From assembly GCA_018812905.1 (NCBI GenBank), contig JAHJCN010000041.1:1-40376 (forward strand): DNA of 40,376 nt. The letters run 5' to 3'. Below are positions 13,538 to 21,207 of this stretch, piece by piece. The stretch's first letter is position 1. Each line of letters opens with the position of its first letter. The stretch comes from Patescibacteria group bacterium. GTDB taxonomy: Bacteria; Patescibacteriota; Patescibacteriia; Magasanikbacterales; GWA2-37-8. A model generated the notes under the pieces. It was not told the DNA's origin. It saw only the letters and a list, made by a program, of their open reading frames with translations, and did not search any database. A program made the position numbers and the translations under genes.

Positions 13538-15634
13538 ATGAATCTCAAATACGTTTTTAATCCAAAGTCAATTGCCGTGATTGGCGCGTCCACACAACCG
13601 GGCAGTGTTGGAAATGATTTGGTAAAAAATCTTGTTTACCAGGGATTCAAAGGAAAGATTTATCCGGTTAATCCTAAAACAAAAAAATTGTACAATTTAA
13701 GATGTTATCCGAGCGTTCTGGCTATTAAGAAGCAAGTGCAATTAATAATCGTGGCAGTCCCCGCGCCGGTGGTGTTGGGGGTAATAAAAGAAGCGGCGGC
13801 AAAAAAAGTTAAAGCCGCCGTGGTCATCACCGCCGGTTTCAAAGAGGTTGGGCATAAGGATTTGGAAAGCGAGATTGGAAAAATTTGCAAAGAAAATAAT
13901 ATCGCCTTGGTTGGTCCCAACTGCTTGGGTGTGATCAATCCGGAAATCCACATGAACGCTTCGTTCTCCACTGTCATGCCCGAAGTCGGCCCATTGGCTT
14001 TTATTACCCAAAGTGGTGCGTTGGGCACGGCAATTTTAGATTACACGCAAAAATTAAACATCGGATTTTCCAAATTTATTAGCTTAGGAAATAAAACACT
14101 GGTGAATGAGGCTGATGTTCTGGAATATTTATCAAAAGATAAAGCAACAAAGGCGATAGCAATATATACCGAGGAATTGAGTGATCCGCAAGCAATAATT
14201 AAATTGTCCAAAAAGATGGCATGTGGTCGCAATCCCAAGGCAATATTTGTGCTTAAGGCCGGAAGAACTTCCGCCGGCGCCAAAGCCTCTGCCTCGCACA
14301 CTGGAGCCATCGCCGGTTCTGACGCCGCATATGACGCGCTTTTCCATCAAAGCGGTATCATTCGTGTGAGTGGCAACACCGAATTGTTTGAATACGCTCG
14401 ATGTTTTGCGCACAACAAATTGCAAACCGGAAATAAAGTGGCCATTGTCACCAATGCCGGTGGCCCGGGTGTTTTGGCGGCCGACGAAGCGGCCGCGAAC
14501 GGTCTTGAACTTGCACACCTGTCAAAACAAACAACCGTAGCTCTGCAAAAAATATTGCCACAATTTGCCGCCATCAAAAACCCCATTGACATGTTGGGCG
14601 ATGCCAAAGCCGATCGCTATCGGAATACTCTAAAAACTTTAATTAAAGACAAGAACGTGGACGGCATCTTGGCAATCCTCACACCGCAATCAATGACGGA
14701 AATAGAAAAAACCGCGCAGGTTTTGATTGATATTAAAGCCAAGACCGAAAAACCGATCATCGCGAGCTTCATTGGCGGTCCGATGGTTTCCGCAAGTGTG
14801 CAAATGATGCAAAAAAACAAAGTGGCTACAGCGAACTTTCCCGAGCAGGGAGCGAAAGCGCTGACCGCGCTCTTTAAATTTAACGCCCATTGCCGAATAA
14901 AAAAAGATAAAATCGCGATCTTTAATGACATCGACAAGAAAAAAGTGAAAACATTGTTGGCGATTGCCAAAGCCTCCGGCAAAAAAGAACTCCCGGAATA
15001 TGACGCTACGGAAATATTACGAGCATATAATTTTCCAGTATTGCAAAATGTTTTGGCAAAAAACGTTGATGAAGTAAGAAAAATTATCAAAAATTTTGGC
15101 AACCCAATGGCCATGAAAATCGTGTCCGATGATATTTTGCACAAAAGCGACGTTGGTGGCGTGGCATTGAATGTGACAACCTATAATCTGCGACCAAAAT
15201 ACAACAAAATGATGCGAACGGTGAAGCAAAACGCGCCAGAGGCGAAAATAGACGGAGTTTTGATGCAAGAAATGGTTGCTGAAAGCGGGATTGAAATGAT
15301 TTTGGGAAACAACAAAGAAGCCACCCTGGGAAATGTCGTGATGGTGGGGCTAGGTGGAGTTTATGTGGAAGTATTCAAAGATGTGGCATTTGGCATCGCG
15401 CCCATCACAAAATACAATGCCCGCGACATGGTGCAACAATTAAAATCCGCAAAAATATTGAACGGGGCTCGCGGCGGGAAAAAAATGGACGTTGGCGCGC
15501 TGATTGAATACTTGGGCAGGCTCTCGCAACTCGTGACGGATTTTCCGGAAATTAAAGAATTGGATATTAATCCACTTTTGATTTTGCTTGATGGGCGGGG
15601 GGCGAAAGTACTGGACGCGAGGATTAGTATTTAA
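13538..15634 (+). CDS. ADP-forming acetate-CoA ligase (acetyl-CoA synthetase), fused alpha-beta
   Basis: This enzyme converts acetyl-CoA, ADP and phosphate into acetate, CoA and ATP, so it makes ATP at the end of sugar fermentation. The 698-residue chain has an N-terminal CoA-binding Rossmann domain (IAVIGASTQPGSVGNDLVKNL, about 8-130), a succinyl-CoA-synthetase-like ligase part (about 150-290) and a C-terminal ATP-grasp domain (about 480-698; YNFPVLQNVLAKN, MAMKIVSDDILHKSDVGGV). The phosphorylated histidine is His254 in ASASHTGAIAGSD. Alpha and beta parts are in the common fused order. The promoter at 13471-13499 and a two-way terminator at 15643-15680 make it a single-gene unit. Other acyl-CoA substrates are possible. 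Confidence 0.93.
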   Translation: MNLKYVFNPKSIAVIGASTQPGSVGNDLVKNLVYQGFKGKIYPVNPKTKKLYNLRCYPSVLAIKKQVQLIIVAVPAPVVLGVIKEAAAKKVKAAVVITAGFKEVGHKDLESEIGKICKENNIALVGPNCLGVINPEIHMNASFSTVMPEVGPLAFITQSGALGTAILDYTQKLNIGFSKFISLGNKTLVNEADVLEYLSKDKATKAIAIYTEELSDPQAIIKLSKKMACGRNPKAIFVLKAGRTSAGAKASASHTGAIAGSDAAYDALFHQSGIIRVSGNTELFEYARCFAHNKLQTGNKVAIVTNAGGPGVLAADEAAANGLELAHLSKQTTVALQKILPQFAAIKNPIDMLGDAKADRYRNTLKTLIKDKNVDGILAILTPQSMTEIEKTAQVLIDIKAKTEKPIIASFIGGPMVSASVQMMQKNKVATANFPEQGAKALTALFKFNAHCRIKKDKIAIFNDIDKKKVKTLLAIAKASGKKELPEYDATEILRAYNFPVLQNVLAKNVDEVRKIIKNFGNPMAMKIVSDDILHKSDVGGVALNVTTYNLRPKYNKMMRTVKQNAPEAKIDGVLMQEMVAESGIEMILGNNKEATLGNVVMVGLGGVYVEVFKDVAFGIAPITKYNARDMVQQLKSAKILNGARGGKKMDVGALIEYLGRLSQLVTDFPEIKELDINPLLILLDGRGAKVLDARISI

Positions 15635-15642
15635 AAACAAAC

Positions 15643-15680
15643 AAAAAAGCACATAGGCGGATACCTGATGTGCTTTTTTT
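15643..15680. terminator. Two-way terminator between the acetyl-CoA synthetase and slipin genes
   Basis: AAAAAAGCACAT (15643-15654) and ATGTGCTTTTTT (15668-15679) are exact complements with a 13-base loop. A- and T-rich flanks let it work on both strands, ending the two converging genes. Confidence 0.88.
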
Positions 15681-15690
15681 ATTTCAAAAA

Positions 15691-16449
15691 TTATTTTGTC
15701 AAACCTTCAGCGTTTACGAACTTATTTATTTCCGCTATCGTACTCATCATTTGTGCCGGAAAAATAATTGTGGAATTCTTTTCCACACTGATCTCGGCCA
15801 TGGTCTGCAGATTGCGCAGTTGCAAGGCCACCGGATGCGCCGCAATAATGTCAGCTGCTTCGGCCAATTTTTGAGCGGATAGGAACTCGCCTTCGGCCGC
15901 GATGATTTTGGCGCGTTTTTCACGCTCGGCTTCGGCTTGTTTGGCCATGGCTCTTTGCATGCTCTCCGGCAATTCAATATCCTTAATTTCCACCACCGGC
16001 ACCACCACGCCCCATCCTTCGGTGTGTGCATCCAACACTGCGGCAATTTCTTTGTTAATAATCACCCTTTCGCTCAAAATTTCATCCAATTGAAATTTTC
16101 CCACAATGTTGCGCACGGAAGTCTGCGCGATTTGATTGATGGCACTCATTACATTTTCAATGGACACGATACTTTTTACCGAATCCACCACTTTGTAATA
16201 TGCCACGGCTGAAACATCAACGGACACATTATCTTTGGTGATAATTTTTTGCGTGGGAATTGGCATGGTGATGGTGCGCAAATCCACTTTACGCAAAATA
16301 TCAATGAACGGGATAATAAAATTCAGACCCGGCTCCTTGGTTCCCACTATTTTACCTAGGCGAAATACCACGCCTTTTTCGTATTGTTTGACAATGCGTA
16401 ATCCAAAAATGATAAACAAGACGACGATTGTAATTACTGTTTGCGACAT
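15691..16449 (-). CDS. Slipin (stomatin-like SPFH protein)
   Basis: A 252-residue stomatin/slipin homologue that forms oligomers on the membrane and can regulate proteases or channels. One N-terminal membrane helix ([16 protein letters not shown]) leads directly to the SPFH domain: [26 protein letters not shown], then [24 protein letters not shown] charged coiled coil follows at about 155-200 ([21 protein letters not shown]) and then the family's [10 protein letters not shown] and STIIFPAQM motifs. All slipin hallmarks and the full length are present. In many genomes slipin sits beside an NfeD-type partner; none is seen here. I chose ATG at 16449; a TTG at 16464 would add five residues. It is unrelated in sequence detail to the short SPFH protein at 12050-12622. 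Confidence 0.93.
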   Translation of the reverse strand: MSQTVITIVVLFIIFGLRIVKQYEKGVVFRLGKIVGTKEPGLNFIIPFIDILRKVDLRTITMPIPTQKIITKDNVSVDVSAVAYYKVVDSVKSIVSIENVMSAINQIAQTSVRNIVGKFQLDEILSERVIINKEIAAVLDAHTEGWGVVVPVVEIKDIELPESMQRAMAKQAEAEREKRAKIIAAEGEFLSAQKLAEAADIIAAHPVALQLRNLQTMAEISVEKNSTIIFPAQMMSTIAEINKFVNAEGLTK

Positions 16450-16491
16450 ATATTTGATGTACAAAAATGAATTAATTCTTTCTTTAGCGGT

Positions 16492-16520
16492 ATGCTAGCA
16501 GAAAAATCGCGGAAAGTAAA
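16492..16520 (-). promoter_or_regulatory. Candidate promoter for slipin
   Basis: TTTACT (16520-16515), 17 bases and TAGCAT (16497-16492) preceded by TG (extended -10) on the reverse strand. The start would be near 16485, about 36 bases before the ATG. Each box matches four of six consensus bases, so support is moderate. Confidence 0.42.
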
Positions 16521-16576
16521 CTATCAATCCTCTCTTTGCTTAGACACAGTCTTCTCATCTCTTTCTATCCAAATAT

Positions 16577-16607
16577 GAAAACGCACCCCATTTAGGGGCG
16601 TATTTTC
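16577..16607 (-). terminator. Hairpin downstream of tRNA-Ser
   Basis: Arms 16577-16589 and 16595-16607 form a 13-position stem with one mismatch and a 5-base loop. Read on the reverse strand, the 3' arm ends in GCGTTTTC, so it may end the tRNA-Ser transcript. The region 16521-16684 has no gene; it holds this hairpin and the partial duplications listed next. Confidence 0.55.
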
Positions 16608-16700
16608 ATACGCGGAGGGTGAGAGATTTACCCCTTCGCTTCGCTCCGGGGTATAAACTTCTCATCTCTTTTTTATCCAATACGCGGAGGGTGAGAGATT
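16608..16700. repeat. Direct repeat of the tRNA-Ser 3' end and its flank
   Basis: A 21-base stretch at 16680-16700, of which the last 16 bases are the tRNA-Ser 3' end, is repeated exactly at 16608-16628, 72 bases away. A second near-repeat (CTTCTCATCTCTT...ATCCAA) occurs at 16551-16572 and 16658-16680. Together they look like a duplicated tRNA end plus flank, as left by an integrative element or by replication slippage. Between the copies there is only a short ACCCC...GGGGT hairpin. Confidence 0.7.
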
Positions 16701-16769
16701 CGAACTCTCGAGGCCTTGCGACCAACCGCCTTTCCAGGGCGGCGCCATAGACCACTAGGCGAACCCTCC
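16685..16769 (-). tRNA. tRNA-Ser (anticodon GGA)
   Basis: On the reverse strand the 85-base gene has an acceptor stem GGAGGGT/ACCCTCC, a D arm, an anticodon stem CCGCC/GGCGG around CTGGAAA (anticodon GGA at 16735-16733, reads UCC and UCU), a long class II variable arm typical of serine, and a T arm with GTTCGAATC. The discriminator is G. CCA is not encoded. It lies 21 bases from a palindromic repeat and downstream of lgt, with no clear promoter of its own, so it may be transcribed with the lgt operon. Confidence 0.95.
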
Positions 16770-16790
16770 ACCTTTAACTAAGATTGCTAC

Positions 16791-16866
16791 AAAATGTCAT
16801 CCTGAGTGTAACGAAGGATCCCCTCGAATTGAATTAGATGCTTCACTACGCTCAGGATGACATTTT
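16791..16866. repeat. Dispersed palindromic repeat touching the lgt stop codon
   Basis: AAAATGTCATCCTGAG (16791-16806) and its exact complement (16851-16866) form a 16-bp stem around a 44-base interior. The right end overlaps the TAA stop of lgt. The TGTCATCCTGAG end is shared with copies inside rlmN (34865) and near typA (29764). Confidence 0.85.
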
Positions 16867-17662
16867 ATTTTTCCTTTGCAGACATAATTTTATTCCAAAA
16901 CAACGATAAAGTCAATATGGAGGCCAAAAATATGATTGATCCCCATTGCGCGGGAGTTAGACCCGCATAACGAGCGTCAATGTAATCTAAATCCGTGGCG
17001 CGCAAAAAATCCAGAAAAAATCTTACTATCGCGTAGCATACAAATGACCAAAACGCAACAAGACCTGCCCACAATCGTATCAATTTTTTTGAGAGTAAAA
17101 TAAAAACGATAAAAAGAAGAAACCCAAGCAAAGAATCATAAAGCCCCAAATCGTGCCGCGCTCCATACGGAACAACAAAAGAAAAATCCACCGCCAAGAA
17201 AAAATTACTCAATTTTCCAATATGATCATGGATAAAAAAACATCCAATTCGCCCGATACCCCAACCCAACCACAAGCCAAGCGACAAAATATCCAAATAT
17301 GGTAGGATTTCATTAAAAGAAAAATGATATTTTTTTAAATAAATCCAAACAGCTACAAAAGCGCCGACAAATCCACCAAGAGAAGACGCCCCGCCTTGCC
17401 AAAACTTAAAGATATCTAAAGGGTACTGAAGAAAATAATCCGGCGAATAGAAAAGTACAAAAAAAATTCTTCCGCCAATCAACCCTCCGATAACCGCCCA
17501 AATAGCCATATCCAAAACGACATTTGTGGACAGCGCATATTTTTTTGCGAGCAGATAGACCACTGCTACACCCGCAATGATGCCAAAGGACACCACTAAA
17601 CCCCATACTTGAATTTGTATGGGGCCCAAAGCGATTGAAGTTAACTTAAAGTAAGGGATCAT
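16865..17662 (-). CDS. lgt: Prolipoprotein diacylglyceryl transferase
   Basis: Lgt attaches diacylglycerol to the lipobox cysteine of prolipoproteins, the first step in lipoprotein maturation. The 265-residue polytopic protein has about seven membrane helices. The signature loop is GWGIGRIGCFFIHDHIG (about 134-150), the GRxG form with Cys-Phe in place of Asn-Phe, and the GGASSLGGFVGA and RFFLDFLRATD motifs are present. Its presence implies lipoproteins, which fits the Cys-containing anchors of nearby secreted proteins. ATG at 17662 overlaps the upstream stop by one base (TAATG), so it is translationally coupled to the tandem LOG gene. The stop codon falls inside the end of a dispersed repeat. 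Confidence 0.95.
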   Translation of the reverse strand: MIPYFKLTSIALGPIQIQVWGLVVSFGIIAGVAVVYLLAKKYALSTNVVLDMAIWAVIGGLIGGRIFFVLFYSPDYFLQYPLDIFKFWQGGASSLGGFVGAFVAVWIYLKKYHFSFNEILPYLDILSLGLWLGWGIGRIGCFFIHDHIGKLSNFFLAVDFSFVVPYGARHDLGLYDSLLGFLLFIVFILLSKKLIRLWAGLVAFWSFVCYAIVRFFLDFLRATDLDYIDARYAGLTPAQWGSIIFLASILTLSLFWNKIMSAKEK

Positions 17663-18969
17663 TATTTTAAATATTCCAAAACATCTCGCGGACGATCAAT
17701 GACGCGAATATAAAGCTCATCTTCTTGAGAAATTGTTTTAAAATCCACGAAAAGTTTATGAATATAGTCCAAAAGCGGTTGCCAAAATCTTGATCCGTAC
17801 AAAATAATCGGCACCGGCGCGATCTTGCGGGTCTCGATTAAAGTTAGGAGCTCAAAAAGTTGATGCAGAGTCCCGAAACCCCCGGGAAAAAATACAAAAC
17901 CTTTTGACGGAGCGGTGATGATGAGCTTACGTACAAATGGAAAATAGAAACCGATGGATCGCGTGAGATAATTATTACGTCGCTCGCCCCTTTCAAAACG
18001 CATATTGATACCAATGCTTTCTCCGCCGGCTTCAAAAGCACCTTTGCTTGCAGCCTCCATCACACCCGGACCGCCGCCGGTGACAACTGAAAATTTATTT
18101 TTTGCCAAAATTTTGCCAACCTCATAGGCCGCCTGATAATATGGCGTGCCCGGCAAGATGCTTTTTGTTCCAAGCACTGTCACATCATCCTTCACTTTTG
18201 TCAAAAACTCAAAACCATCCACCAACTCGGCCATGATGCGAAAAATCATCCATTCTAAACTGCCACCGCCTTGAGCGGGCAAAGCCGGTGGCCTATCCGG
18301 TGATTTTTTAATAAAAGCAAACGCGCTATCAGCATCATCAACAATATGAAAACCTTTAAGATCCGAGGCGGACACCGCTCCCGCTTCTTCCATGCTTTTC
18401 TTTTTCAAAAAATTCATCAGGTGTTCCCAAAAATCTTTGCCAACTAAAACCATTCCTGTTTTTTCCATTTGACCCATCTCAATATAATCCGCCACTTCAA
18501 AAAACTCATCCAATGTGCCAAAACCGCCGGGAAAAAAAGCAAAGGCATTAGCGGGCGAAGTGAGAATCACTTTGCGCGTGAAGAAATAATTGAAAGCCAC
18601 GGATTTGTTTACGTATGCATTTGTGCGCTGCTCCATCGGAAGCTGAATGTTGAGACCAACCGATTCACCGCCTGTTTCCGCGGCTCCCTTATTGGACGCT
18701 TCCATAATGCCCGGGCCACCGCCGGTGATTGTGGTAAACTTGTTTTTTCCGAGCAGACGACCGAGGTCTTCGGCAATCTGGTAGTATTTATTATTTTTAG
18801 GCAGACGAGCCGAGCCAAGGATGGTTACTTCTTTTTTGAATTGCGTCAAAAATTGATAGCCCTCAACAAATTCGGTTATAATTTTAAAAATGCGCCAACT
18901 GTCGCGATAATTCACCGCCTCGCCGGCAGTGGAAATTAAAAACTGTTTCCTCTCCTTTATTTTTGGCAT
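17662..18969 (-). CDS. Tandem LOG-family protein (two Rossmann lysine-decarboxylase-like domains)
   Basis: LOG enzymes cleave cytokinin-type nucleotides to base and ribose phosphate; bacterial homologues (TIGR00730 family) act on nucleotide monophosphates or have unknown roles. Here two full LOG domains are fused. Domain 1 (about 30-215) has GGGPGIMEASNKGA and PGGFGTLDE at 147-155, with the motif Glu155. Domain 2 (about 235-430) has GGGPGVMEAASKGA and PGGFGTLHQ at 362-370, where the last motif residue is Gln. Domain 2 may therefore be inactive or structural. LOG proteins work as dimers, so the fusion may act as an internal dimer. The Pro/Gly-rich linker (about 222-238) is coded by a palindromic stretch. 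It is coupled to lgt; the gene before it ends 5 bases upstream. Confidence 0.9.
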   Translation of the reverse strand: MPKIKERKQFLISTAGEAVNYRDSWRIFKIITEFVEGYQFLTQFKKEVTILGSARLPKNNKYYQIAEDLGRLLGKNKFTTITGGGPGIMEASNKGAAETGGESVGLNIQLPMEQRTNAYVNKSVAFNYFFTRKVILTSPANAFAFFPGGFGTLDEFFEVADYIEMGQMEKTGMVLVGKDFWEHLMNFLKKKSMEEAGAVSASDLKGFHIVDDADSAFAFIKKSPDRPPALPAQGGGSLEWMIFRIMAELVDGFEFLTKVKDDVTVLGTKSILPGTPYYQAAYEVGKILAKNKFSVVTGGGPGVMEAASKGAFEAGGESIGINMRFERGERRNNYLTRSIGFYFPFVRKLIITAPSKGFVFFPGGFGTLHQLFELLTLIETRKIAPVPIILYGSRFWQPLLDYIHKLFVDFKTISQEDELYIRVIDRPRDVLEYLK

Positions 18970-18974
18970 AAATA

Positions 18975-19439
18975 TTAATTTAAATTTTGGCTTCCACCTT
19001 TTTTGCCACCTCCGGATATTTTGGATAATGAGACGTTTAAAGCACGCAAACGATTTGCGGCTATGGCCGCCATGGCATTTTCTCGATCTTCAAGAGCCGA
19101 TTTAACCACCTCACCTTTTTGCCTTTCGAAGTCGTCATTCAATGCTTTGTCGAAATCATTATCATCCAACAATCGTTCAAATGTCTCAAGTAACGGAGTT
19201 AGAACAAAGTGGCTACTAATTTTTTTTGGGATTGAGATGCTTTGGGCGGTTGCGAATAAAATTTCCTTTTCTTCATCACTCAGAGCCAGAATGTTCTTTA
19301 ACTCCAATTGAACAGCTTTTTTGTTCACTAAGTTAAGTCTTGGATTGTCTATTTCGAAAACACCGCCTTCTTCATCTCCCTCGTCATCACTGCTAACGTT
19401 ACTCGGATCACCAAACTCTCCTGATTTTTCTTTGGTCAT
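18975..19439 (-). CDS. Unrecognised acidic helical protein
   Basis: I do not recognise this 154-residue protein. Residues 1-28 are disordered and acidic (SSDDEGDEEGG). The middle is helical (VQLELKNILALSDEEKEILF, then VLTPLLETFERLLDDNDFDKAL) and the C-terminus is a long basic helix ending in a Gly/Ser/Lys tail. No membrane, secretion or catalytic motif is seen. It lies 18 bases after gatA and 5 before the LOG gene, so it is probably made from the same transcript. Its general style, a short acidic start then amphipathic helices, resembles that of the unknown protein at 7492-7962, but I see no alignable sequence similarity. A structural or adaptor role is possible; nothing firmer can be said. 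Confidence 0.65.
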   Translation of the reverse strand: MTKEKSGEFGDPSNVSSDDEGDEEGGVFEIDNPRLNLVNKKAVQLELKNILALSDEEKEILFATAQSISIPKKISSHFVLTPLLETFERLLDDNDFDKALNDDFERQKGEVVKSALEDRENAMAAIAANRLRALNVSLSKISGGGKKGGSQNLN

Positions 19440-19457
19440 ATTATCAACAATATTGAA

Positions 19458-20882
19458 TTAACAGATATTTGATCCAATATTTAACAAAACACCTTCCCCC
19501 ATCATCGGTCCCATAATCTGAATTCCAACCGGCAAACCGGACTTTGTCTTACCACCCGGAACCGAAAGACCGGGAATGCCCGCAAGCCCGGCTGGAGTGG
19601 TAAAAACATCGGCCAAATACATTTGCATGGGATCTGCTACTTTCTCGCCAATCGTAAAAGCCGGAAAAGGCGATGCTGGGGCAATTAAAACATCAACATC
19701 TTTAAAAACTTTATCAAAATCTTGACGAATGAGTGTGCGTACTTGCTGTGCTTTTTTATAATAAGCATCGTAATATCCAGCAGATAACGCATAGGTGCCA
19801 ATCAGAATACGCCGTTTCACTTCCTCATGGAAACCTTGCGCGCGCGAACGAGCGTATAAATCAAAAAGATTATCTGTTTCAACGCGAACGCCATAACGCA
19901 CACCATCAAGACGGCCCAGATTTGAGCTCACTTCGCACGGTACGACAATGTAATAAACAGCGATGGCATATTTTGTATGCGGTAATGACACATCAACAAT
20001 CTCACAACCTAATTCTTCTAACTTCTTAATTTTTAATTTCGTTATTTCCAGTACTTCACCGTCCATTCCCGGAGCTTCATAATATTCCTTTGGAACTCCA
20101 ACACGCAATCCCTTTATGCTTTTATTTAAAATTTTGGTATATTCCGGAACAGCACCGGACACTGTTGTGGCATCCAGCGAGTCTTGTCCGGCAATTTGCT
20201 CCATTATTATAGCTGTGTCTTCCACGGTTTTGGCCATAGGACCAACGGTATCCAAAGATGAAGCCATGGGCATTATGCCATAGCGAGAATTACGGCCATA
20301 GCTTGGTCGCAAACCTGCGATTCCGCAAAAGCTGGCCGGCTGACGAATGGAACCGCCGGTGTCTTCGGCAATGCCATACACACACATGTTGTCTGCCACT
20401 GACGCGGCCGTTCCCCCAGATGACCCACCGGACACTTTGTCTAAATCGTGAGGGTTACGCACCGACCCATACATGCTATTCTCGTTGCTCGCCCCATGTC
20501 CGAAAGTGTCACAATTATTTTTTCCGAGTAATACCCCACCCTGTTTTCTAATTTTTTCTATAACCGTGGCGTTGAATGGCGGAATATAATTATCCAAAAT
20601 TTTAGCGGCCGCGGTTGAGCGCACATTCTTGGTGGAGATGGAATCTTTCGCGCAAAAAGGAATGCCGGTTAATGGCCCGCCGATTCCTTGCCCAAGCATC
20701 TCGTCGGCTTTTTTTGCTTCTTCCAAGGCGCTCTCTTCACAAACAGTGATGAAGGCATTGATATCTTTATTTCGCTCTTTGATTCTTTTCAAACATGCCT
20801 CTGTTAGTTCAACAGAGGAAAACTCTTTCTTTTTTAAATCATCTTGTGCTTGTTTAATTGTTAATTCATTCAGTTTTTCCAT
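19458..20882 (-). CDS. gatA: Glutamyl-tRNA(Gln)/aspartyl-tRNA(Asn) amidotransferase subunit A
   Basis: GatA supplies ammonia from glutamine for the GatCAB complex, which converts Glu-tRNA(Gln) to Gln-tRNA(Gln), and often Asp-tRNA(Asn) to Asn-tRNA(Asn). The 474-residue amidase-signature protein has the full Ser-cisSer-Lys triad, Lys79 (FCAKD), Ser154 (SGGSSGG) and Ser178 (TGGSIRQPA), at the same numbers as well-studied GatA proteins. MPMASSLDTVGP matches the family's ASSLD motif. I chose ATG at 20882, where conservation begins; an upstream frame start would add nine residues. gatC precedes it by 35 bases, while gatB is not in this window. The pathway implies that a glutaminyl- or asparaginyl-tRNA synthetase is missing. 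Confidence 0.97.
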   Translation of the reverse strand: MEKLNELTIKQAQDDLKKKEFSSVELTEACLKRIKERNKDINAFITVCEESALEEAKKADEMLGQGIGGPLTGIPFCAKDSISTKNVRSTAAAKILDNYIPPFNATVIEKIRKQGGVLLGKNNCDTFGHGASNENSMYGSVRNPHDLDKVSGGSSGGTAASVADNMCVYGIAEDTGGSIRQPASFCGIAGLRPSYGRNSRYGIMPMASSLDTVGPMAKTVEDTAIIMEQIAGQDSLDATTVSGAVPEYTKILNKSIKGLRVGVPKEYYEAPGMDGEVLEITKLKIKKLEELGCEIVDVSLPHTKYAIAVYYIVVPCEVSSNLGRLDGVRYGVRVETDNLFDLYARSRAQGFHEEVKRRILIGTYALSAGYYDAYYKKAQQVRTLIRQDFDKVFKDVDVLIAPASPFPAFTIGEKVADPMQMYLADVFTTPAGLAGIPGLSVPGGKTKSGLPVGIQIMGPMMGEGVLLNIGSNIC

Positions 20883-20917
20883 AAAATGTATATCATGTTT
20901 TGTTGTCAATTTCTAAT

Positions 20918-21205
20918 TTATTCAAACACCGCCGGCACCACCAGCTCATTGCTTTCCACTTCCGGCATTTGCTTGATTAATTCCGTTCTTATATTACAAC
21001 CAAGCGGAACATCTTCTCGCCAAACATCTTCCAAACCGGTCACTTGGCAAGTCGGCTCCACGTCGGCTGTGTCCACTTCGTTCAAAATTTTCATGTAATC
21101 CAATACGGCCGAAATGGTTTCGGCATGTCTTTTTTCTTCTTTCTTAGTAAGTTCAATTCTCGCAAGTTGGCCAATTTTCCTAACCTCCTCAATAGTTAAA
21201 GCCAT
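20918..21205 (-). CDS. gatC: Asp/Glu-tRNA amidotransferase subunit C
   Basis: GatC is the 95-residue belt that holds GatA and GatB together. The start MALTIEEVRKIGQLARIEL is diagnostic, followed by the KKEEKRHAETISAVLDYMKILNEVDT helix region and a TCQVTGLEDVWREDV segment. The C-terminal NELVVPAVFE matches the family's FFVPKVIE end. It starts only two bases after the stop of the surface-protein gene and is followed by gatA, the usual CA order. The complex acts in the cytosol in tRNA-dependent Gln/Asn formation. No Shine-Dalgarno sequence is seen; translation may be coupled to the upstream gene. Confidence 0.95.
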   Translation of the reverse strand: MALTIEEVRKIGQLARIELTKKEEKRHAETISAVLDYMKILNEVDTADVEPTCQVTGLEDVWREDVPLGCNIRTELIKQMPEVESNELVVPAVFE

Positions 21206-21207
21206 AA

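Noticed and set aside
16521-16684. A second tRNA or small RNA gene next to tRNA-Ser
   Set aside because: Only the 3' 16 bases of a tRNA are repeated; no D or anticodon arm can be drawn, so I list it as a partial duplication.
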